This document shows positions 51,315-61,208 of a DNA stretch of 64,000 nt, one piece after another (within the stretch, counting starts at the first letter, position 1; each line of letters opens with the position of its first letter). The notes under the pieces are model-generated. The model had not been told where the DNA came from. It was given only the letters and a program-made list of their open reading frames with translations, and did not search any database. The stretch lies in contig NZ_CP074197.1 in NCBI RefSeq assembly GCF_023921805.1, positions 186,001-250,000 of the forward strand. The letters are read 5' to 3'. Source of the DNA: Ruminococcus sp. FMBCY1. GTDB lineage: Bacteria; Bacillota; Clostridia; Oscillospirales; Acutalibacteraceae. Both the position numbers and the translations under genes were made by a program.

Positions 51315-52180
51315 TGGACTATAATGTTTCGTTTCCGGGACTTGGTCTTGAATTTACCGTAAATCCTGTTGCTTTTACCATTGGTAATTACCCGGTTTAT
51401 TGGTACGGTATAATTATTGCGTCGGGACTTCTGCTTGCAGTGCTTTATGCCTATGTCAGTTCCAAACGATACAATGTTGACGGCAATAAGCTGATTAATT
51501 GTATTCTTGTGGGAATCATAACGGGTATTATTGGCGCAAGACTTTACTATTGCTTTTTTGAATGGGATTATTACAGCAAAAATCCGATTGAAATTCTCTA
51601 TATAAACAACGGCGGTCTTGCAATTTACGGCGGCATTATCGGTGCGCTTTTAGGCGGTCTTACGGTTGCAAAAATTCAAAAAATGAAAGTTATGCCGATT
51701 CTCGATATTACTATGATGGGCTTTTTGCTCGGACAGGGAATAGGCAGATGGGGCAATTTTATGAATCAGGAGGCATTCGGCGCACCTACCGATTTACCGT
51801 GGGGAATGGTAAGTCAGGGTACAGACAATGTTGCGGTTCACCCGTGCTTTTTCTATGAATCGGTATGGTGTCTGCTCGGATTTGTGATTTTGCATTTCTA
51901 TGGTAAATACAGACAAAGATATGCAGGACAAATTTTCTTCAGCTATCTTGTGTGGTACGGCTTTGAAAGAATGATAGTAGAGGGACTCAGAACAGACAGC
52001 CTATATATGCACTTCCAAATTTTTGGCAATGCGGTGCGAGTATCTCAGCTTTTGTCGGCAATTATTTTTATTGTAGGTATAGTTATGCTTTTAATAAACA
52101 TAAAGAGAAAGGACAGTTTTTATGCAGATTATAGACGGAAAAAAGGTATCGGCTCAGGTAAAGCAAGAAGTAAAAAATGA
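51314..52180 (+). CDS. lgt: Prolipoprotein diacylglyceryl transferase
   Basis: Membrane enzyme that moves diacylglycerol from phosphatidylglycerol to the lipobox Cys of prolipoproteins. The 288-aa protein has about seven membrane helices, the HGG-like [18 protein letters not shown], the signature [13 protein letters not shown] and HPCFFYES. The 3' end overlaps folD by 59 bases. It would modify lipoproteins such as the one predicted at 6538-7482. Confidence 0.95.
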   Translation: MDYNVSFPGLGLEFTVNPVAFTIGNYPVYWYGIIIASGLLLAVLYAYVSSKRYNVDGNKLINCILVGIITGIIGARLYYCFFEWDYYSKNPIEILYINNGGLAIYGGIIGALLGGLTVAKIQKMKVMPILDITMMGFLLGQGIGRWGNFMNQEAFGAPTDLPWGMVSQGTDNVAVHPCFFYESVWCLLGFVILHFYGKYRQRYAGQIFFSYLVWYGFERMIVEGLRTDSLYMHFQIFGNAVRVSQLLSAIIFIVGIVMLLINIKRKDSFYADYRRKKGIGSGKARSKK

Positions 52181-52973
52181 AACCGAGCTTTTAAAGAAAG
52201 AATATTCGATTACACCGGGACTTGCCGTTGTAATCGTAGGTGACGACCCTGCGTCGAGAGTTTATGTAAATAATAAAAAGAAAGCCTGCGAACTTGTAGG
52301 ATTTCATTCCGAGGAATATGCTTTGCCTGCGGAAACCACACAGGAAGAACTTTTAAGCCTTGTAAAAGAACTTAATGAGAAAAAAGATATAAACGGTATT
52401 CTTGTTCAGCTCCCGTTGCCAAAGCATCTTGATGATAAGACAGTAATTGAGGCAATAAATCCGCTCAAAGATGTTGATGCGTTCCATGCTGTAAATGTAG
52501 GCAAAATTATGCTCGGCGAGTATGATTTTCTCCCTTGCACACCTGCCGGCGTAATGGAAATGCTCCATTATTACAATATTGAAGTCAGCGGCAAAAATTG
52601 TGTTGTAATCGGCAGAAGCAACATTGTAGGCAAGCCGATGGCAATGCTTTTACTTCACGAAAACGGCACTGTAACAATTTGCCACAGCCGCACAAAGAAT
52701 CTTGCAGAGGTTTGCAGCAGGGCAGATATTCTTGTTGCAGCGGTAGGCAAACCGAAGTTTGTTACGGCAGATATGGTAAAAGAGGGCGCTGTGGTAATTG
52801 ATGTAGGTATGGACAGAGATGAAAACGGCAAACTTTGCGGTGATGTTGATTTTGAGAATGTAAAGGACAAATGTTCATACATAACACCTGTTCCGGGCGG
52901 TGTCGGTCCTATGACAATTGCAACACTTATGAAAAACACTGTAAAGGCTGCAAAAATTCAGAATAACCTGTAA
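52122..52973 (+). CDS. folD: Bifunctional methylenetetrahydrofolate dehydrogenase/cyclohydrolase
   Basis: Interconverts methylene-, methenyl- and 10-formyl-THF, feeding purine synthesis. The 283-aa protein has [20 protein letters not shown] with the Tyr/Lys of the active site, [13 protein letters not shown], the NADP-binding [16 protein letters not shown] and [25 protein letters not shown] precedes its ATG inside lgt. It supplies formyl-THF to the pur genes later in the window. Confidence 0.97.
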   Translation: MQIIDGKKVSAQVKQEVKNETELLKKEYSITPGLAVVIVGDDPASRVYVNNKKKACELVGFHSEEYALPAETTQEELLSLVKELNEKKDINGILVQLPLPKHLDDKTVIEAINPLKDVDAFHAVNVGKIMLGEYDFLPCTPAGVMEMLHYYNIEVSGKNCVVIGRSNIVGKPMAMLLLHENGTVTICHSRTKNLAEVCSRADILVAAVGKPKFVTADMVKEGAVVIDVGMDRDENGKLCGDVDFENVKDKCSYITPVPGGVGPMTIATLMKNTVKAAKIQNNL

Positions 52974-52981
52974 AAATAAGG

Positions 52982-53010
52982 TTGACAATAAATTATATTT
53001 GTGTTATGCT
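52982..53010 (+). promoter_or_regulatory. Promoter of rplU-prp-rpmA
   Basis: TTGACA, a 17-base spacer and TATGCT, directly after folD. Confidence 0.8.
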
Positions 53011-53092
53011 ATATAAGCCGCATATTGTGGGTTGTTAAATGAGTTATTCTCTACCTGCAGATAGCGAGACATATGTAAAGGTGGGTACTAAA
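53011..53092 (+). ncRNA. L21-type ribosomal protein leader
   Basis: About 75 transcribed bases lie between the promoter and the L21 start. In Firmicutes this place holds the L21 leader RNA, bound by L21 for feedback. The stretch contains short complementary blocks (GCCGCA/TGTGGGT, TACCTGCAG/ATAGCG) but I cannot verify the consensus by eye. Confidence 0.5.
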
Positions 53093-53401
53093 ATGTACGC
53101 AGTTATTCAGACAGGCGGTAAGCAGTACAAGGTAACAAACGATCAGGTTATCTTCGTTGAAAAGCTTAACGCAGAGGCAAACGATACAGTAACATTCGAT
53201 GTTATTGCTGTTGGCACAGACGACGGCATTAAGGTTGGCACTCCTGTTGTTGAGGGTGCAAAGGTTACTGCAGAGGTATTAAAGAACGGTAAAGGCAAGA
53301 AAATCAGAGTTGCTACTTACAAGCCAAAGAAAGGCGAGAAGAGAGCAATGGGTCACAGACAGCCTTACACACAGGTTAAGATTACTTCAATCGAGATCTG
53401 A
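53093..53401 (+). CDS. rplU: 50S ribosomal protein L21
   Basis: The ATG at 53093 follows AAAGGTGGG and gives [14 protein letters not shown], the standard L21 start; an in-frame ATG 54 bases upstream lies in the leader. The 102-aa protein ends [14 protein letters not shown], as usual. Followed by prp and rpmA in the conserved order. Confidence 0.98.
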   Translation: MYAVIQTGGKQYKVTNDQVIFVEKLNAEANDTVTFDVIAVGTDDGIKVGTPVVEGAKVTAEVLKNGKGKKIRVATYKPKKGEKRAMGHRQPYTQVKITSIEI

Positions 53402-53403
53402 GA

Positions 53404-53721
53404 ATGATTACGGTAACATTTTTTAAATCGGCTGATTATTTTAAAGGCTTTAAAATTTCGGGACATGCTGATTTTAATACCAGCGGGCCTGATATAGTGT
53501 GTGCAGGCGTAAGCTCTGCGACAATTATGACAGCCAATACAATCACCGAGGTTCTGCATACGGATGCAGAGGTTACCGACAGCGACGGCTTTATTAATTT
53601 AAGCCTTAGCAGTGCAGAGGCAAAAGAAGCATCTCATTTAATTGAGGGCTTATGGCTTCACTTATCTGCTTTACAAAAGCAGTACAAAAAGTATATTAAA
53701 GTTATTATTTCGGAGGTGTAA
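53404..53721 (+). CDS. Ribosomal-processing cysteine protease Prp
   Basis: Removes the N-terminal extension of L27. The 105-aa protein has the catalytic His in FKISGHADF and Cys in [10 protein letters not shown]. It lies between rplU and rpmA, and the L27 of this window has the matching cleavage motif NLQLFA. The start is two bases after the L21 stop. Confidence 0.95.
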   Translation: MITVTFFKSADYFKGFKISGHADFNTSGPDIVCAGVSSATIMTANTITEVLHTDAEVTDSDGFINLSLSSAEAKEASHLIEGLWLHLSALQKQYKKYIKVIISEV

Positions 53722-53725
53722 GGTA

Positions 53726-54010
53726 ATGATTAAGGTAAATCTTCAGCTTTTCGCTCATAAAAAAGGTATGGGTTCTACAAAGAACGGCCGTGACAGTGAA
53801 TCAAAGCGTCTTGGTGTAAAGCGTGCAGACGGACAGAAGGTTCTCGCAGGCAACATCCTTGTTAAGCAGAGAGGTACTCACATTCATCCAGGTAACAACG
53901 TAGGTATCGGTTCAGACGACACATTATTCGCAAAGATCGACGGCGTTGTAAAGTTTGAGCGTGTAGGCAAGGACAGAAAGCGTGCAAGCGTTTATCCTGT
54001 TGAGCAGTAA
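53726..54010 (+). CDS. rpmA: 50S ribosomal protein L27, with Prp-cleaved extension
   Basis: The ATG at 53726 follows GGAGGTG. The 94-aa protein begins [20 protein letters not shown]; cleavage after LQLFA by Prp would expose HKKGMGS, the mature L27 N-terminus that reaches the peptidyl transferase centre. A perfect terminator follows. Confidence 0.98.
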   Translation: MIKVNLQLFAHKKGMGSTKNGRDSESKRLGVKRADGQKVLAGNILVKQRGTHIHPGNNVGIGSDDTLFAKIDGVVKFERVGKDRKRASVYPVEQ

Positions 54011-54025
54011 TTTGCGCATTATCTT

Positions 54026-54056
54026 AGGGTGGATATTTATTATCCACCCTTTTTTG
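54026..54056 (+). terminator. Terminator after rpmA
   Basis: AGGGTGGATA and TATCCACCCT enclose a short loop, followed by five T residues. Confidence 0.93.
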
Positions 54057-54063
54057 TTAGGTA

Positions 54064-54093
54064 TTGATTTTTATTGTACTTTGAGGGTATAAT
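54064..54093 (+). promoter_or_regulatory. Promoter candidate of obgE
   Basis: TTGATT, 18 bases and TATAAT (54088-54093), followed by a leader of about 120 AT-rich bases before the GGAGGTT site of obgE. Confidence 0.55.
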
Positions 54094-54220
54094 AAAAATG
54101 GGTTTACAATTCATAATACTTAATTTTAAATCGTGATTTTCGGCAAATTTTGATAATGAATTAATCACGCATTATAAATTATGAATTAGAAATAAATTCG
54201 TCATTTGGAGGTTAGCAGAG

Positions 54221-55492
54221 ATGTTTGTAGATACAGCGAAAATTTATATAAAAGCCGGTGACGGCGGTGACGGTGCGGTATCGTTTCACCGAGAAAAATA
54301 TGTTGCGGCAGGCGGCCCCGATGGCGGTGACGGCGGCAGAGGCGGAAATGTAGTGTTTGTTGCAGACACTAATCTTTCAACTCTTGCCGATTTCAGATAT
54401 AAACGCAAATACCTTGCAAAAAAAGGCGAAAACGGTCGAGGCGGACGCTGTAAGGGCAAAAATGCCGAAGACCTTATTATTCGTGTGCCGCTTGGCACTC
54501 TTGTTAAGGAAGAAGAAACAGGCAGAGTTTTAGCCGATGTATCTTCTTCAGAGCCGTATATTGTTGCGAGAGGCGGTAAAGGCGGCTGGGGTAATCCGCA
54601 TTTTGCTACTCCTGTTCGTCAGGTTCCCCGTTTTGCAAAACCCGGTTTACCCGGAGAAGAGTTTAATGTTACTCTTGAACTTAAACTTTTGGCGGATGTC
54701 GGACTTGTAGGATTCCCTAATGTAGGTAAAAGTACACTTGTATCCGTAGTTTCACAGGCAAAACCGCTTATTGCAAACTACCATTTCACAACCATTACAC
54801 CTGTACTTGGTGTTGTATCAATGGGTGAGGGTTCTTCTTTTGTAATGGCTGATATTCCCGGACTTATTGAGGGCGCATGGCAGGGAACAGGTCTTGGACA
54901 TCAGTTTTTACGCCATATTGAGCGCTGCAGAATGCTCGTTCATATTGTTGATGTTTCAGGTTCGGAGGGAAGAGATCCGAAAGAAGATTTTGAAACCATT
55001 AACAATGAGCTTAAAAAGTTTAATCCCGAGCTTGCGGAAAGACCTATGATTGTTGCGGGAAACAAATGCGACATGGCAACTGATGAACAGATAGCGGATT
55101 TCAAGGCTTATGTTGAGGCACAAGGTTATGATTTCTTCCCGATTATGGCGGCAATTCGTTATGATGTTGATCCTATGTTAAATAAAATCAGAGAAATGCT
55201 CTCAAAACTTCCTCCGATTACTCATTATGAGGCAGAACCTGCTCCGATTGTGACAGCAGAGGATTTTGAAGATCATTCGGTTACCGTAAAGAATGTCAAC
55301 GGTATCTATACTGTAGAGGCGGACTGGCTGTTACAGGTTATGAAAGGCATTAATTTTGATGATTACGAAAGCCTTAACTATTTCCAAAAAGTTCTAATTG
55401 ATAACGGTGTAATTGACGCACTTCGAGCAAAAGGCTGCGGCGAGGGCGACACGGTTTCAATATATGAGCTTGAATTTGATTTTGTTGACTAA
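54221..55492 (+). CDS. obgE: GTPase Obg/CgtA
   Basis: GTPase acting in 50S assembly and stress signalling. The 423-aa protein has the glycine-rich Obg domain (FHREKYVAAGGPDGGDGGRG), the G domain (GFPNVGKSTLVS, DIPGLIEGA, NKCD) and a C-terminal OCT domain (NGIYTVEADWLLQVM). GGAGGT precedes the ATG. Confidence 0.97.
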   Translation: MFVDTAKIYIKAGDGGDGAVSFHREKYVAAGGPDGGDGGRGGNVVFVADTNLSTLADFRYKRKYLAKKGENGRGGRCKGKNAEDLIIRVPLGTLVKEEETGRVLADVSSSEPYIVARGGKGGWGNPHFATPVRQVPRFAKPGLPGEEFNVTLELKLLADVGLVGFPNVGKSTLVSVVSQAKPLIANYHFTTITPVLGVVSMGEGSSFVMADIPGLIEGAWQGTGLGHQFLRHIERCRMLVHIVDVSGSEGRDPKEDFETINNELKKFNPELAERPMIVAGNKCDMATDEQIADFKAYVEAQGYDFFPIMAAIRYDVDPMLNKIREMLSKLPPITHYEAEPAPIVTAEDFEDHSVTVKNVNGIYTVEADWLLQVMKGINFDDYESLNYFQKVLIDNGVIDALRAKGCGEGDTVSIYELEFDFVD

Positions 55493-55504
55493 CAGGGTGT
55501 TTGT

Positions 55505-55930
55505 ATGGAAAATGAGAATATAATTGAGCATACCTATGCAGACGAGGTTTCTCCGCTTACGCTTGCGTTTGTAGGCGACGGTGTGTACGATTTGCTTGTT
55601 CGTGCATATCTTGTACGACAGAGCAACCGTCCTGTAGGTGAGCTTAACAAAATAAAGGTTGGCTTTGTTAATTGCAAAAGTCAGGCAGAGTATGCCAAAG
55701 TTTTAATACCGCATCTTTCAGAAAAAGAATTATCGGTATATAAAAGAGGAAGAAATGCCGCCCCTAAATGTACTCCGAAAAACGGCACTGTGGCAGATTA
55801 CCATAGTGCTACGGGACTTGAGAGCCTTTTCGGATACTTATATTTAAAAAATGAAAAAGAAAGAATTTCTGAGTTGTTTGATATTATTTTACATATTTCG
55901 CTAAATGGAAGTGGTAATTGTGAAAAATAA
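55505..55930 (+). CDS. mrnC: Mini-ribonuclease III
   Basis: Processes 23S rRNA ends in Firmicutes. The 141-aa protein is an RNase III catalytic domain without the dsRNA-binding domain: LAFVGDGVYDLLVRAYLV with the catalytic Asp and KNGTVADYHSATGLESLFGYLYL with the Glu. It lies 12 bases after obgE and overlaps the next gene. Confidence 0.95.
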   Translation: MENENIIEHTYADEVSPLTLAFVGDGVYDLLVRAYLVRQSNRPVGELNKIKVGFVNCKSQAEYAKVLIPHLSEKELSVYKRGRNAAPKCTPKNGTVADYHSATGLESLFGYLYLKNEKERISELFDIILHISLNGSGNCEK

Positions 55931-56798
55931 GCTTGATATTAAGACTGCGGTTGCCGACTATGCAATAATGCTTGCAGGAGCAGCTGTTTATGCAACTTCT
56001 GTTGTGGTTTTTACGGCTCCTAACGATATTGCACCGGGCGGACTTACAGGTGTGGCTACAATGCTTAATCATATGTTCGGTTTGCCTATAGGTACTATGG
56101 TGTTAGTTATGAACATTCCTTTGTTTATATGGGGCGCTGTTGAAAACGGCATTTCATTTCTTACAAAAACAATAGCAGGCACGGTATTCGCTTCAATACT
56201 TATAGATGTATTTACGCCGATTATGACTGCCTATACGGGCGACAGAATTTTGGTTGCGATATTTGGCGGAATACTTAACGGTGTCGGACTTGAAATGATA
56301 TTTATGCGTGGCGGTTCGACAGGCGGCACGGATATTGTTGCTCTGAATTTGCACAAACATTTCCCGTATTTTTCAACAGGAAATCTTATTTTTGCAGCAG
56401 ATGCACTTGTGCTTATTATGGTATTCTTTGTATATAACAGTATTGAAAGTGTTTTGTATGCTGTGGTTACAATATTTTTCAGTATTAAAGTTATTGACAC
56501 CATTTCATACGGTGTTGCGAGAGATAACGGTAAACTTATGTTTATTATTACTGATAAATACGCAGAAATTTGCAGTATGATTATGACTGAAAATGACAGA
56601 GGAATAACTTTGCTTAACGGTGAGGGCGCATACAGCGGCAAGCCGAAAAGAGTTATTATGTGTGCTGTCAGACCGCATCAGGTATATAAAATTACAAACA
56701 CCGTAAAAAGTGTGGATAAAAGAGCTTTTATTATAGTAACTACAGCCGGCTCTATCAAGGGCAAAGGCTTTATAACAAAAACCGGCATCGGCTCTTAA
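55920..56798 (+). CDS. YitT-family (DUF2179) membrane protein
   Basis: The 292-aa protein has five or six membrane helices in the first 170 residues (DIAPGGLTGVATMLNH, GGSTGGTDIVALNLH are typical loops) and a cytoplasmic DUF2179 domain at the end (ITLLNGEGAYSGKPKRVIMC). The GTG at 55920 is preferred because GGAAGTGG lies before it; an ATG at 55905 would add five residues. It starts before the mrnC stop. Transported substrate unknown. Confidence 0.88.
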   Translation: MKNKLDIKTAVADYAIMLAGAAVYATSVVVFTAPNDIAPGGLTGVATMLNHMFGLPIGTMVLVMNIPLFIWGAVENGISFLTKTIAGTVFASILIDVFTPIMTAYTGDRILVAIFGGILNGVGLEMIFMRGGSTGGTDIVALNLHKHFPYFSTGNLIFAADALVLIMVFFVYNSIESVLYAVVTIFFSIKVIDTISYGVARDNGKLMFIITDKYAEICSMIMTENDRGITLLNGEGAYSGKPKRVIMCAVRPHQVYKITNTVKSVDKRAFIIVTTAGSIKGKGFITKTGIGS

Positions 56799-56837
56799 GC
56801 TGATGTCGGTTTTCGACTTTACATAAAGAAAATAATT

Positions 56838-56993
56838 TTAATTTCCGCCCGGTCCGTCTTGTCTTTCTCGTTTGTCATCAAGCGGCTTGCGCCCTGTAGT
56901 TACCCATTGATTATCGGTAGCAGTCTTTTTATTTTCACCGTTTACAGTGGGCAAAGGCTTTATATTATTGCTGCCGTTCGTTCTGTGACACAT
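56838..56993 (-). CDS. Small conserved-looking protein, 51 aa
   Basis: The ATG at 56993 follows AAGGGGTG. The protein is polar and basic, with TDNQWVTTGRKPLDDKRERQ and a GPGGN end. It has no membrane segment. I do not know its function. A perfect hairpin immediately upstream (57001-57032) contains the ribosome binding site. Confidence 0.6.
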   Translation of the reverse strand: MCHRTNGSNNIKPLPTVNGENKKTATDNQWVTTGRKPLDDKRERQDGPGGN

Positions 56994-57000
56994 AAAATCA

Positions 57001-57032
57001 CCCCTTGATTTATTTTGCGATAAATCAAGGGG
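57001..57032 (-). promoter_or_regulatory. Perfect hairpin that covers a ribosome binding site
   Basis: CCCCTTGATTTAT and ATAAATCAAGGGG form a 13-bp stem with a six-base loop. On the minus-strand RNA the 3' arm holds AAGGGG, the ribosome binding site of the 51-aa gene, so the fold would hide it. Confidence 0.65.
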
Positions 57033-57100
57033 TTTATGAATTTGCATTTAAAATTTCCGTTCGTAAGTCAAACATTTTGTTTTGGTATTTTTGCTTTAGT

Positions 57101-57135
57101 AAAAAGGTCTATCGTCTTACGACAATAGACCTTTT
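57101..57135 (-). terminator. Terminator of tRNA-Leu(CAA)
   Basis: AAAAGGTCTAT(T)GTC and GAC(G)ATAGACCTTTTT pair around a four-base loop, with the T-run on the minus strand, just past the tRNA CCA. Confidence 0.85.
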
Positions 57136-57137
57136 CA

Positions 57138-57224
57138 TGGTGCCGGTGACCGGACTTGAACCGGTACGGTATCGCTACCGGCGGATTTTGAGTCCGCTAC
57201 GTCTGCCAATTCCATCACACCGGC
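57138..57224 (-). tRNA. tRNA-Leu (anticodon CAA)
   Basis: Acceptor GCCGGTG pairs with CACCGGC, discriminator A, encoded CCA. The anticodon stem GCGGA/TCCGC encloses CTCAAAA (anticodon CAA), and a long variable arm (CGGTAGCGATACCG) identifies the type II Leu tRNA. Confidence 0.94.
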
Positions 57225-57454
57225 AAATACAAATTAATTATACAGTATATATTATAAAAAATCAAGTATATATTTTAAATCTTTTTAAAATTTAATAAAT
57301 ATTCTAATATCGAATATAAAATAGCATAAAAACAGGAAATTCTACATTTTTTTAATTTTTAATATCATTTTAGTTGCTTATTTAAAAAAATTATATTATA
57401 ATATATCTGTATTTTTATTAGCAGTCAAGGCTGCAATTTATGGAGGAATGTCAA

Positions 57455-58162
57455 ATGGATAAAAAAGAGCTTCTTTATGAAGGTAAAGCAAAAAAAGTAT
57501 TTTCTACAGAGAATCCTGACTACTGTATAGTTTCTTACAAAGATGACGCTACTGCTTTTAACGGTGAGAAAAAGGGCACAATCATCGGTAAGGGTGTTGT
57601 AAACAACCGTATGAGCAACTTTATGTTTAAGCTTCTTGAGGAAAAGGGTATTCCTACTGATTTCGTTGAAGAGCTCAATGACAGAGATACTGTTCTTAAA
57701 AAAGTTGAAATTGTACCTCTCGAAGTTATTGTAAGAAATAAGGCAGCAGGCAGCCTTTCAAAAAGACTTGGTCTTCCTGAAGGCACACCTATGAAAACTC
57801 CTGTTCTTGAGTTCTGCTATAAGGATGATGCACTCGGCGATCCTATGGTAAATGAATATCATATTCTTGCAGCCGGTTTTGCAACAAAAGAAGAGATTGA
57901 TATTATTTCAAAGTATGCTCTCAAGATTAACGAGATTATGATTGACTTCTTTAAGGAGTGTAAGGTTGACCTTATCGACTTTAAGATTGAGTTCGGCAGA
58001 TATAAGGGTCAGATTCTTCTTGCTGATGAGATTTCACCTGATACATGCCGTTTCTGGGATATGGATACTCAGGAAAAACTCGACAAGGACCGTTTCCGCA
58101 GAGATATGGGCGGTGTTGAAGAGGCTTATGCCGAGATGATGAAGCGTATCGGCTTGGCTTAA
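57455..58162 (+). CDS. purC: SAICAR synthetase (phosphoribosylaminoimidazole-succinocarboxamide synthase)
   Basis: Joins aspartate to CAIR in purine synthesis. The ATG at 57455 follows TGGAGG; 235 aa, normal length. It has [34 protein letters not shown] and the signature [12 protein letters not shown], then [14 protein letters not shown]. It opens the purine run purC-purF-purB-purA-guaA. I see no purine riboswitch upstream. Confidence 0.97.
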   Translation: MDKKELLYEGKAKKVFSTENPDYCIVSYKDDATAFNGEKKGTIIGKGVVNNRMSNFMFKLLEEKGIPTDFVEELNDRDTVLKKVEIVPLEVIVRNKAAGSLSKRLGLPEGTPMKTPVLEFCYKDDALGDPMVNEYHILAAGFATKEEIDIISKYALKINEIMIDFFKECKVDLIDFKIEFGRYKGQILLADEISPDTCRFWDMDTQEKLDKDRFRRDMGGVEEAYAEMMKRIGLA

Positions 58163-58237
58163 TAATCTGTTTAAATATACATTTACAAATCCCGTTTTCG
58201 GGCATTAGTTTGATATTTTTACGGATGGTGGCGCTTT

Positions 58238-59695
58238 TTGAAAAATTCTTTCGATAATTACGCAAAAGAAGGACTGCACGAGGAATGCGGTGTTTTCGGA
58301 ATATTTAGTGACGGCACAATTAACCCTGCCTATGCTTGCTACAACGGCTTGCTTGCTTTGCAGCATCGTGGTCAGGAAAGCTGTGGTATTGCCGTTACCG
58401 ATGACGGTGTAATAGATTATCATAAGGATATGGGACTTGTTACCGAGGTTTTTAATAACCGTATTCTTGACTCTTTGCAAGGTCAGATGGGTATTGCTCA
58501 TGTCCGTTATTCGACTGCCGGTGGCTCTGTGCTTGAAAATTCACAACCTCTCGTTATGCGTTATGTCAAGGGTACGCTTGCTGTGGCTCACAACGGCAAC
58601 CTTACCAACGCCCTCGAAATTCGCAGTCAGCTTGAACAGACAGGTGCTATTTTTCAGACCACTATCGACTCTGAAGCTATCTGTTATGTTATCGCAAGAG
58701 AAAGACTGAAATGTCATTCTGTTGAAGAGGCGGTTGCCCGTACTATGAGGGTTATTAAGGGTGCATATTCTCTGCTTGTTATGAGTCCGAGAAAACTTAT
58801 TGCCGCCCGTGACCCGCACGGTTTCCGTCCGCTTTGTATGGGTAAGTATAATGATTCCGTGGTATTTGCAAGTGAGAGCGCAGCTCTTGACGCATGCGGA
58901 GCAAAATTTATCCGAGATATTGAACCCGGTGAAATTGTGGTTGTTGACAATAAAGAAATCCGCAGTATTAAACCGGATTTCGGAGAAGAAAAGAAGCAGT
59001 CACTTTGTGTTTTTGAATATATTTATTTTGCTCGCTCGGACTCCTTTATTGACGGTATCAGCGTCTATGAGGCAAGAAAACAGGCAGGCAGAATTTTGGC
59101 AAGGGAGTTTCCGGTAGAGGCGGATATGGTAGTCGGCGTACCTGAATCGGGTATTGACGCCGCCATAGGCTACAGCGAAGAATCCGGGATTCCTTATGAA
59201 AAAGCTATTGTAAAAAACAGCTATATAGGCAGAACTTTCATTAAACCCAGTCAGAAAGAGCGTATGAAGAGTGTGCGCATAAAACTTAACCCTATTGCAG
59301 ATAAAATAAAGGGTAAGCGTGTGGTCATTATTGATGACAGCATCGTGCGTGGTACTACTGTTGACAGAATTGTCACTATGCTCCGTGAAGCAGGTGCCAA
59401 AGAAGTTCATATGCGTATAAGTTCACCGCCGTTTATGTGGCCTTGCTACTACGGTACGGATATTCCGTCAAGGGGAGAGCTTATTGCCTGCAACCATACG
59501 GTTGAAGAAATCCGTCAGCTAAGCGGTGCGGATTCACTCGGTTATCTTCCCGCAGACAGCCTGCGTGAAATGTTGCACAATGCTCCGATAGGCTTTTGTG
59601 ATGCTTGTTTCAGCGGTAATTATCCTGCTGAAACCACAAAAAAGGCCTTTAAGGGCAAAGAGCGTGGCGGTATGAATTTTGATAAAAAATGCTGA
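58238..59695 (+). CDS. purF: Amidophosphoribosyltransferase
   Basis: First committed step of purine synthesis, PRPP plus glutamine to phosphoribosylamine. The start is TTG behind GGTGG. The 485-aa protein has a short propeptide followed by the N-terminal nucleophile Cys in HEECGVFGI, the glutaminase region (GIAHVRYSTAG) and the PRPP-binding motif VVIIDDSIVRGTT. The C-terminal CDACFSGNYP is typical of the Fe-S-containing Bacillus type. Confidence 0.96.
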   Translation: MKNSFDNYAKEGLHEECGVFGIFSDGTINPAYACYNGLLALQHRGQESCGIAVTDDGVIDYHKDMGLVTEVFNNRILDSLQGQMGIAHVRYSTAGGSVLENSQPLVMRYVKGTLAVAHNGNLTNALEIRSQLEQTGAIFQTTIDSEAICYVIARERLKCHSVEEAVARTMRVIKGAYSLLVMSPRKLIAARDPHGFRPLCMGKYNDSVVFASESAALDACGAKFIRDIEPGEIVVVDNKEIRSIKPDFGEEKKQSLCVFEYIYFARSDSFIDGISVYEARKQAGRILAREFPVEADMVVGVPESGIDAAIGYSEESGIPYEKAIVKNSYIGRTFIKPSQKERMKSVRIKLNPIADKIKGKRVVIIDDSIVRGTTVDRIVTMLREAGAKEVHMRISSPPFMWPCYYGTDIPSRGELIACNHTVEEIRQLSGADSLGYLPADSLREMLHNAPIGFCDACFSGNYPAETTKKAFKGKERGGMNFDKKC

Positions 59696-59725
59696 TAAAC
59701 CTACATTCTGAAAGGATTTACTAAT

Positions 59726-61162
59726 ATGATTAAGGATACCTATGAGTCACCCTTGTCTGCAAGATATGCAAGCAAGGAAATGAAATATATTTTTTCTCCC
59801 GATATGAAATTCCGTACCTGGAGAAAACTTTGGATTGCTCTTGCTGAGGCTGAAATGGAACTTGGACTTCCTATCACTCAGGAGCAGATTGACGAGCTTA
59901 AGGCTCACGCTGACGATATTAACTATGAGGTTGCTCAGGAGAGAGAAAAGCTTGTTCGTCATGATGTAATGTCACATGTTTATGCTTACGGTGTACAGTG
60001 CCCTAATGCAAAAGGCATTATTCACCTTGGAGCAACATCATGTTATGTCGGTGACAATACAGATATTATCATTATGACAGAGGGCTTAAAGCTTATCAGA
60101 AATAAGCTTATTACCGTAATCCGCAATCTTTCAAAGTTTGCAGATGAGTACAAAGCTCTTCCTACACTTGCATTCACACATTTTCAGCCTGCACAGCCAA
60201 CAACAGTAGGCAAGAGAGCAACTCTTTGGTTACAGGAATTGCTTATGGATCTTGAAGATGTAGAGTATCAGCTTTCAAAGGCTAAGCTGCTCGGTTCAAA
60301 GGGTACAACAGGTACTCAGGCAAGCTTTTTGGAGCTTTTCGAGGGCGACCACGAAAAATGTAAGGCACTCGACAAGAAAATTGCTCAGAAAATGGGCTAT
60401 AATTCTTGCTTTGCCGTTTCAGGTCAGACCTACTCAAGAAAGCTCGATTCTCAGTTTTTAAATGTACTCGCAGGCATTGCTCAGAGTGCGTCTAAGTTCT
60501 CAAATGATATTCGCCTTTTACAGCATCTTAAAGAGGTTGAAGAACCGTTTGAAAAGAATCAGATCGGTTCATCTGCAATGGCCTATAAGCGCAACCCAAT
60601 GCGTTCGGAGCGTATAGGTTCACTTTCCCGTTATGTAATGTGTGATGTATTAAACGGTTATTTCACAACTGCGACACAGTGGTTTGAAAGAACTCTCGAT
60701 GACTCTGCTAACAAGCGTTTGAGTATTCCGGAGGCATTCCTTGCCGTTGACGGTATTCTTTCACTTTATGCAAATGTTGCAGACGGTCTTGTAGTATATC
60801 CAAAGGTTATTGAGCAGCGTTTAAGAAAAGAACTTCCGTTTATGGCTACAGAGAATATTATGATGGACGCAGTTAAGTACAGAGGTGCTGACAGACAGCA
60901 GCTCCATGAGAAAATTCGTGTTCATTCAATGGCTGCATCTAAGGTTATCAAAGAAGAGGGCGGCGAAAACGACCTTCTCGAAAGAATTGCTAACGATGAG
61001 GCTTTCGGTGTAACTTTAGAGGATCTCGAAAAGATTTTACAGCCGGAGAAATATACAGGCAGAGCAAAAGAGCAGACAGAGGACTTCCTCGCAGAGCTGG
61101 TTCAGCCTGTTCTTGACAAGTATGCTGACATTGAATCAGATAAGCCTGAAATCAATGTATAA
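59726..61162 (+). CDS. purB: Adenylosuccinate lyase
   Basis: Acts twice in purine synthesis: SAICAR to AICAR and adenylosuccinate to AMP. The 478-aa protein has LGATSCYVGDNTD, the catalytic His region FTHFQPAQPTTVGKR and the signature GSSAMAYKRNPMRSE. AAAGGATT precedes the ATG. Confidence 0.96.
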   Translation: MIKDTYESPLSARYASKEMKYIFSPDMKFRTWRKLWIALAEAEMELGLPITQEQIDELKAHADDINYEVAQEREKLVRHDVMSHVYAYGVQCPNAKGIIHLGATSCYVGDNTDIIIMTEGLKLIRNKLITVIRNLSKFADEYKALPTLAFTHFQPAQPTTVGKRATLWLQELLMDLEDVEYQLSKAKLLGSKGTTGTQASFLELFEGDHEKCKALDKKIAQKMGYNSCFAVSGQTYSRKLDSQFLNVLAGIAQSASKFSNDIRLLQHLKEVEEPFEKNQIGSSAMAYKRNPMRSERIGSLSRYVMCDVLNGYFTTATQWFERTLDDSANKRLSIPEAFLAVDGILSLYANVADGLVVYPKVIEQRLRKELPFMATENIMMDAVKYRGADRQQLHEKIRVHSMAASKVIKEEGGENDLLERIANDEAFGVTLEDLEKILQPEKYTGRAKEQTEDFLAELVQPVLDKYADIESDKPEINV

Positions 61163-61208
61163 AATTTATATACACTTGTATTTATATATTTAAGGAGTTT
61201 TACAAATT

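Noticed and set aside
57225..57454. Purine riboswitch or PurR box upstream of purC
   Set aside because: The 230-base AT-rich gap shows no purine aptamer core and no recognisable PurBox pair; only a small GCAG/CTGC stem near the start.
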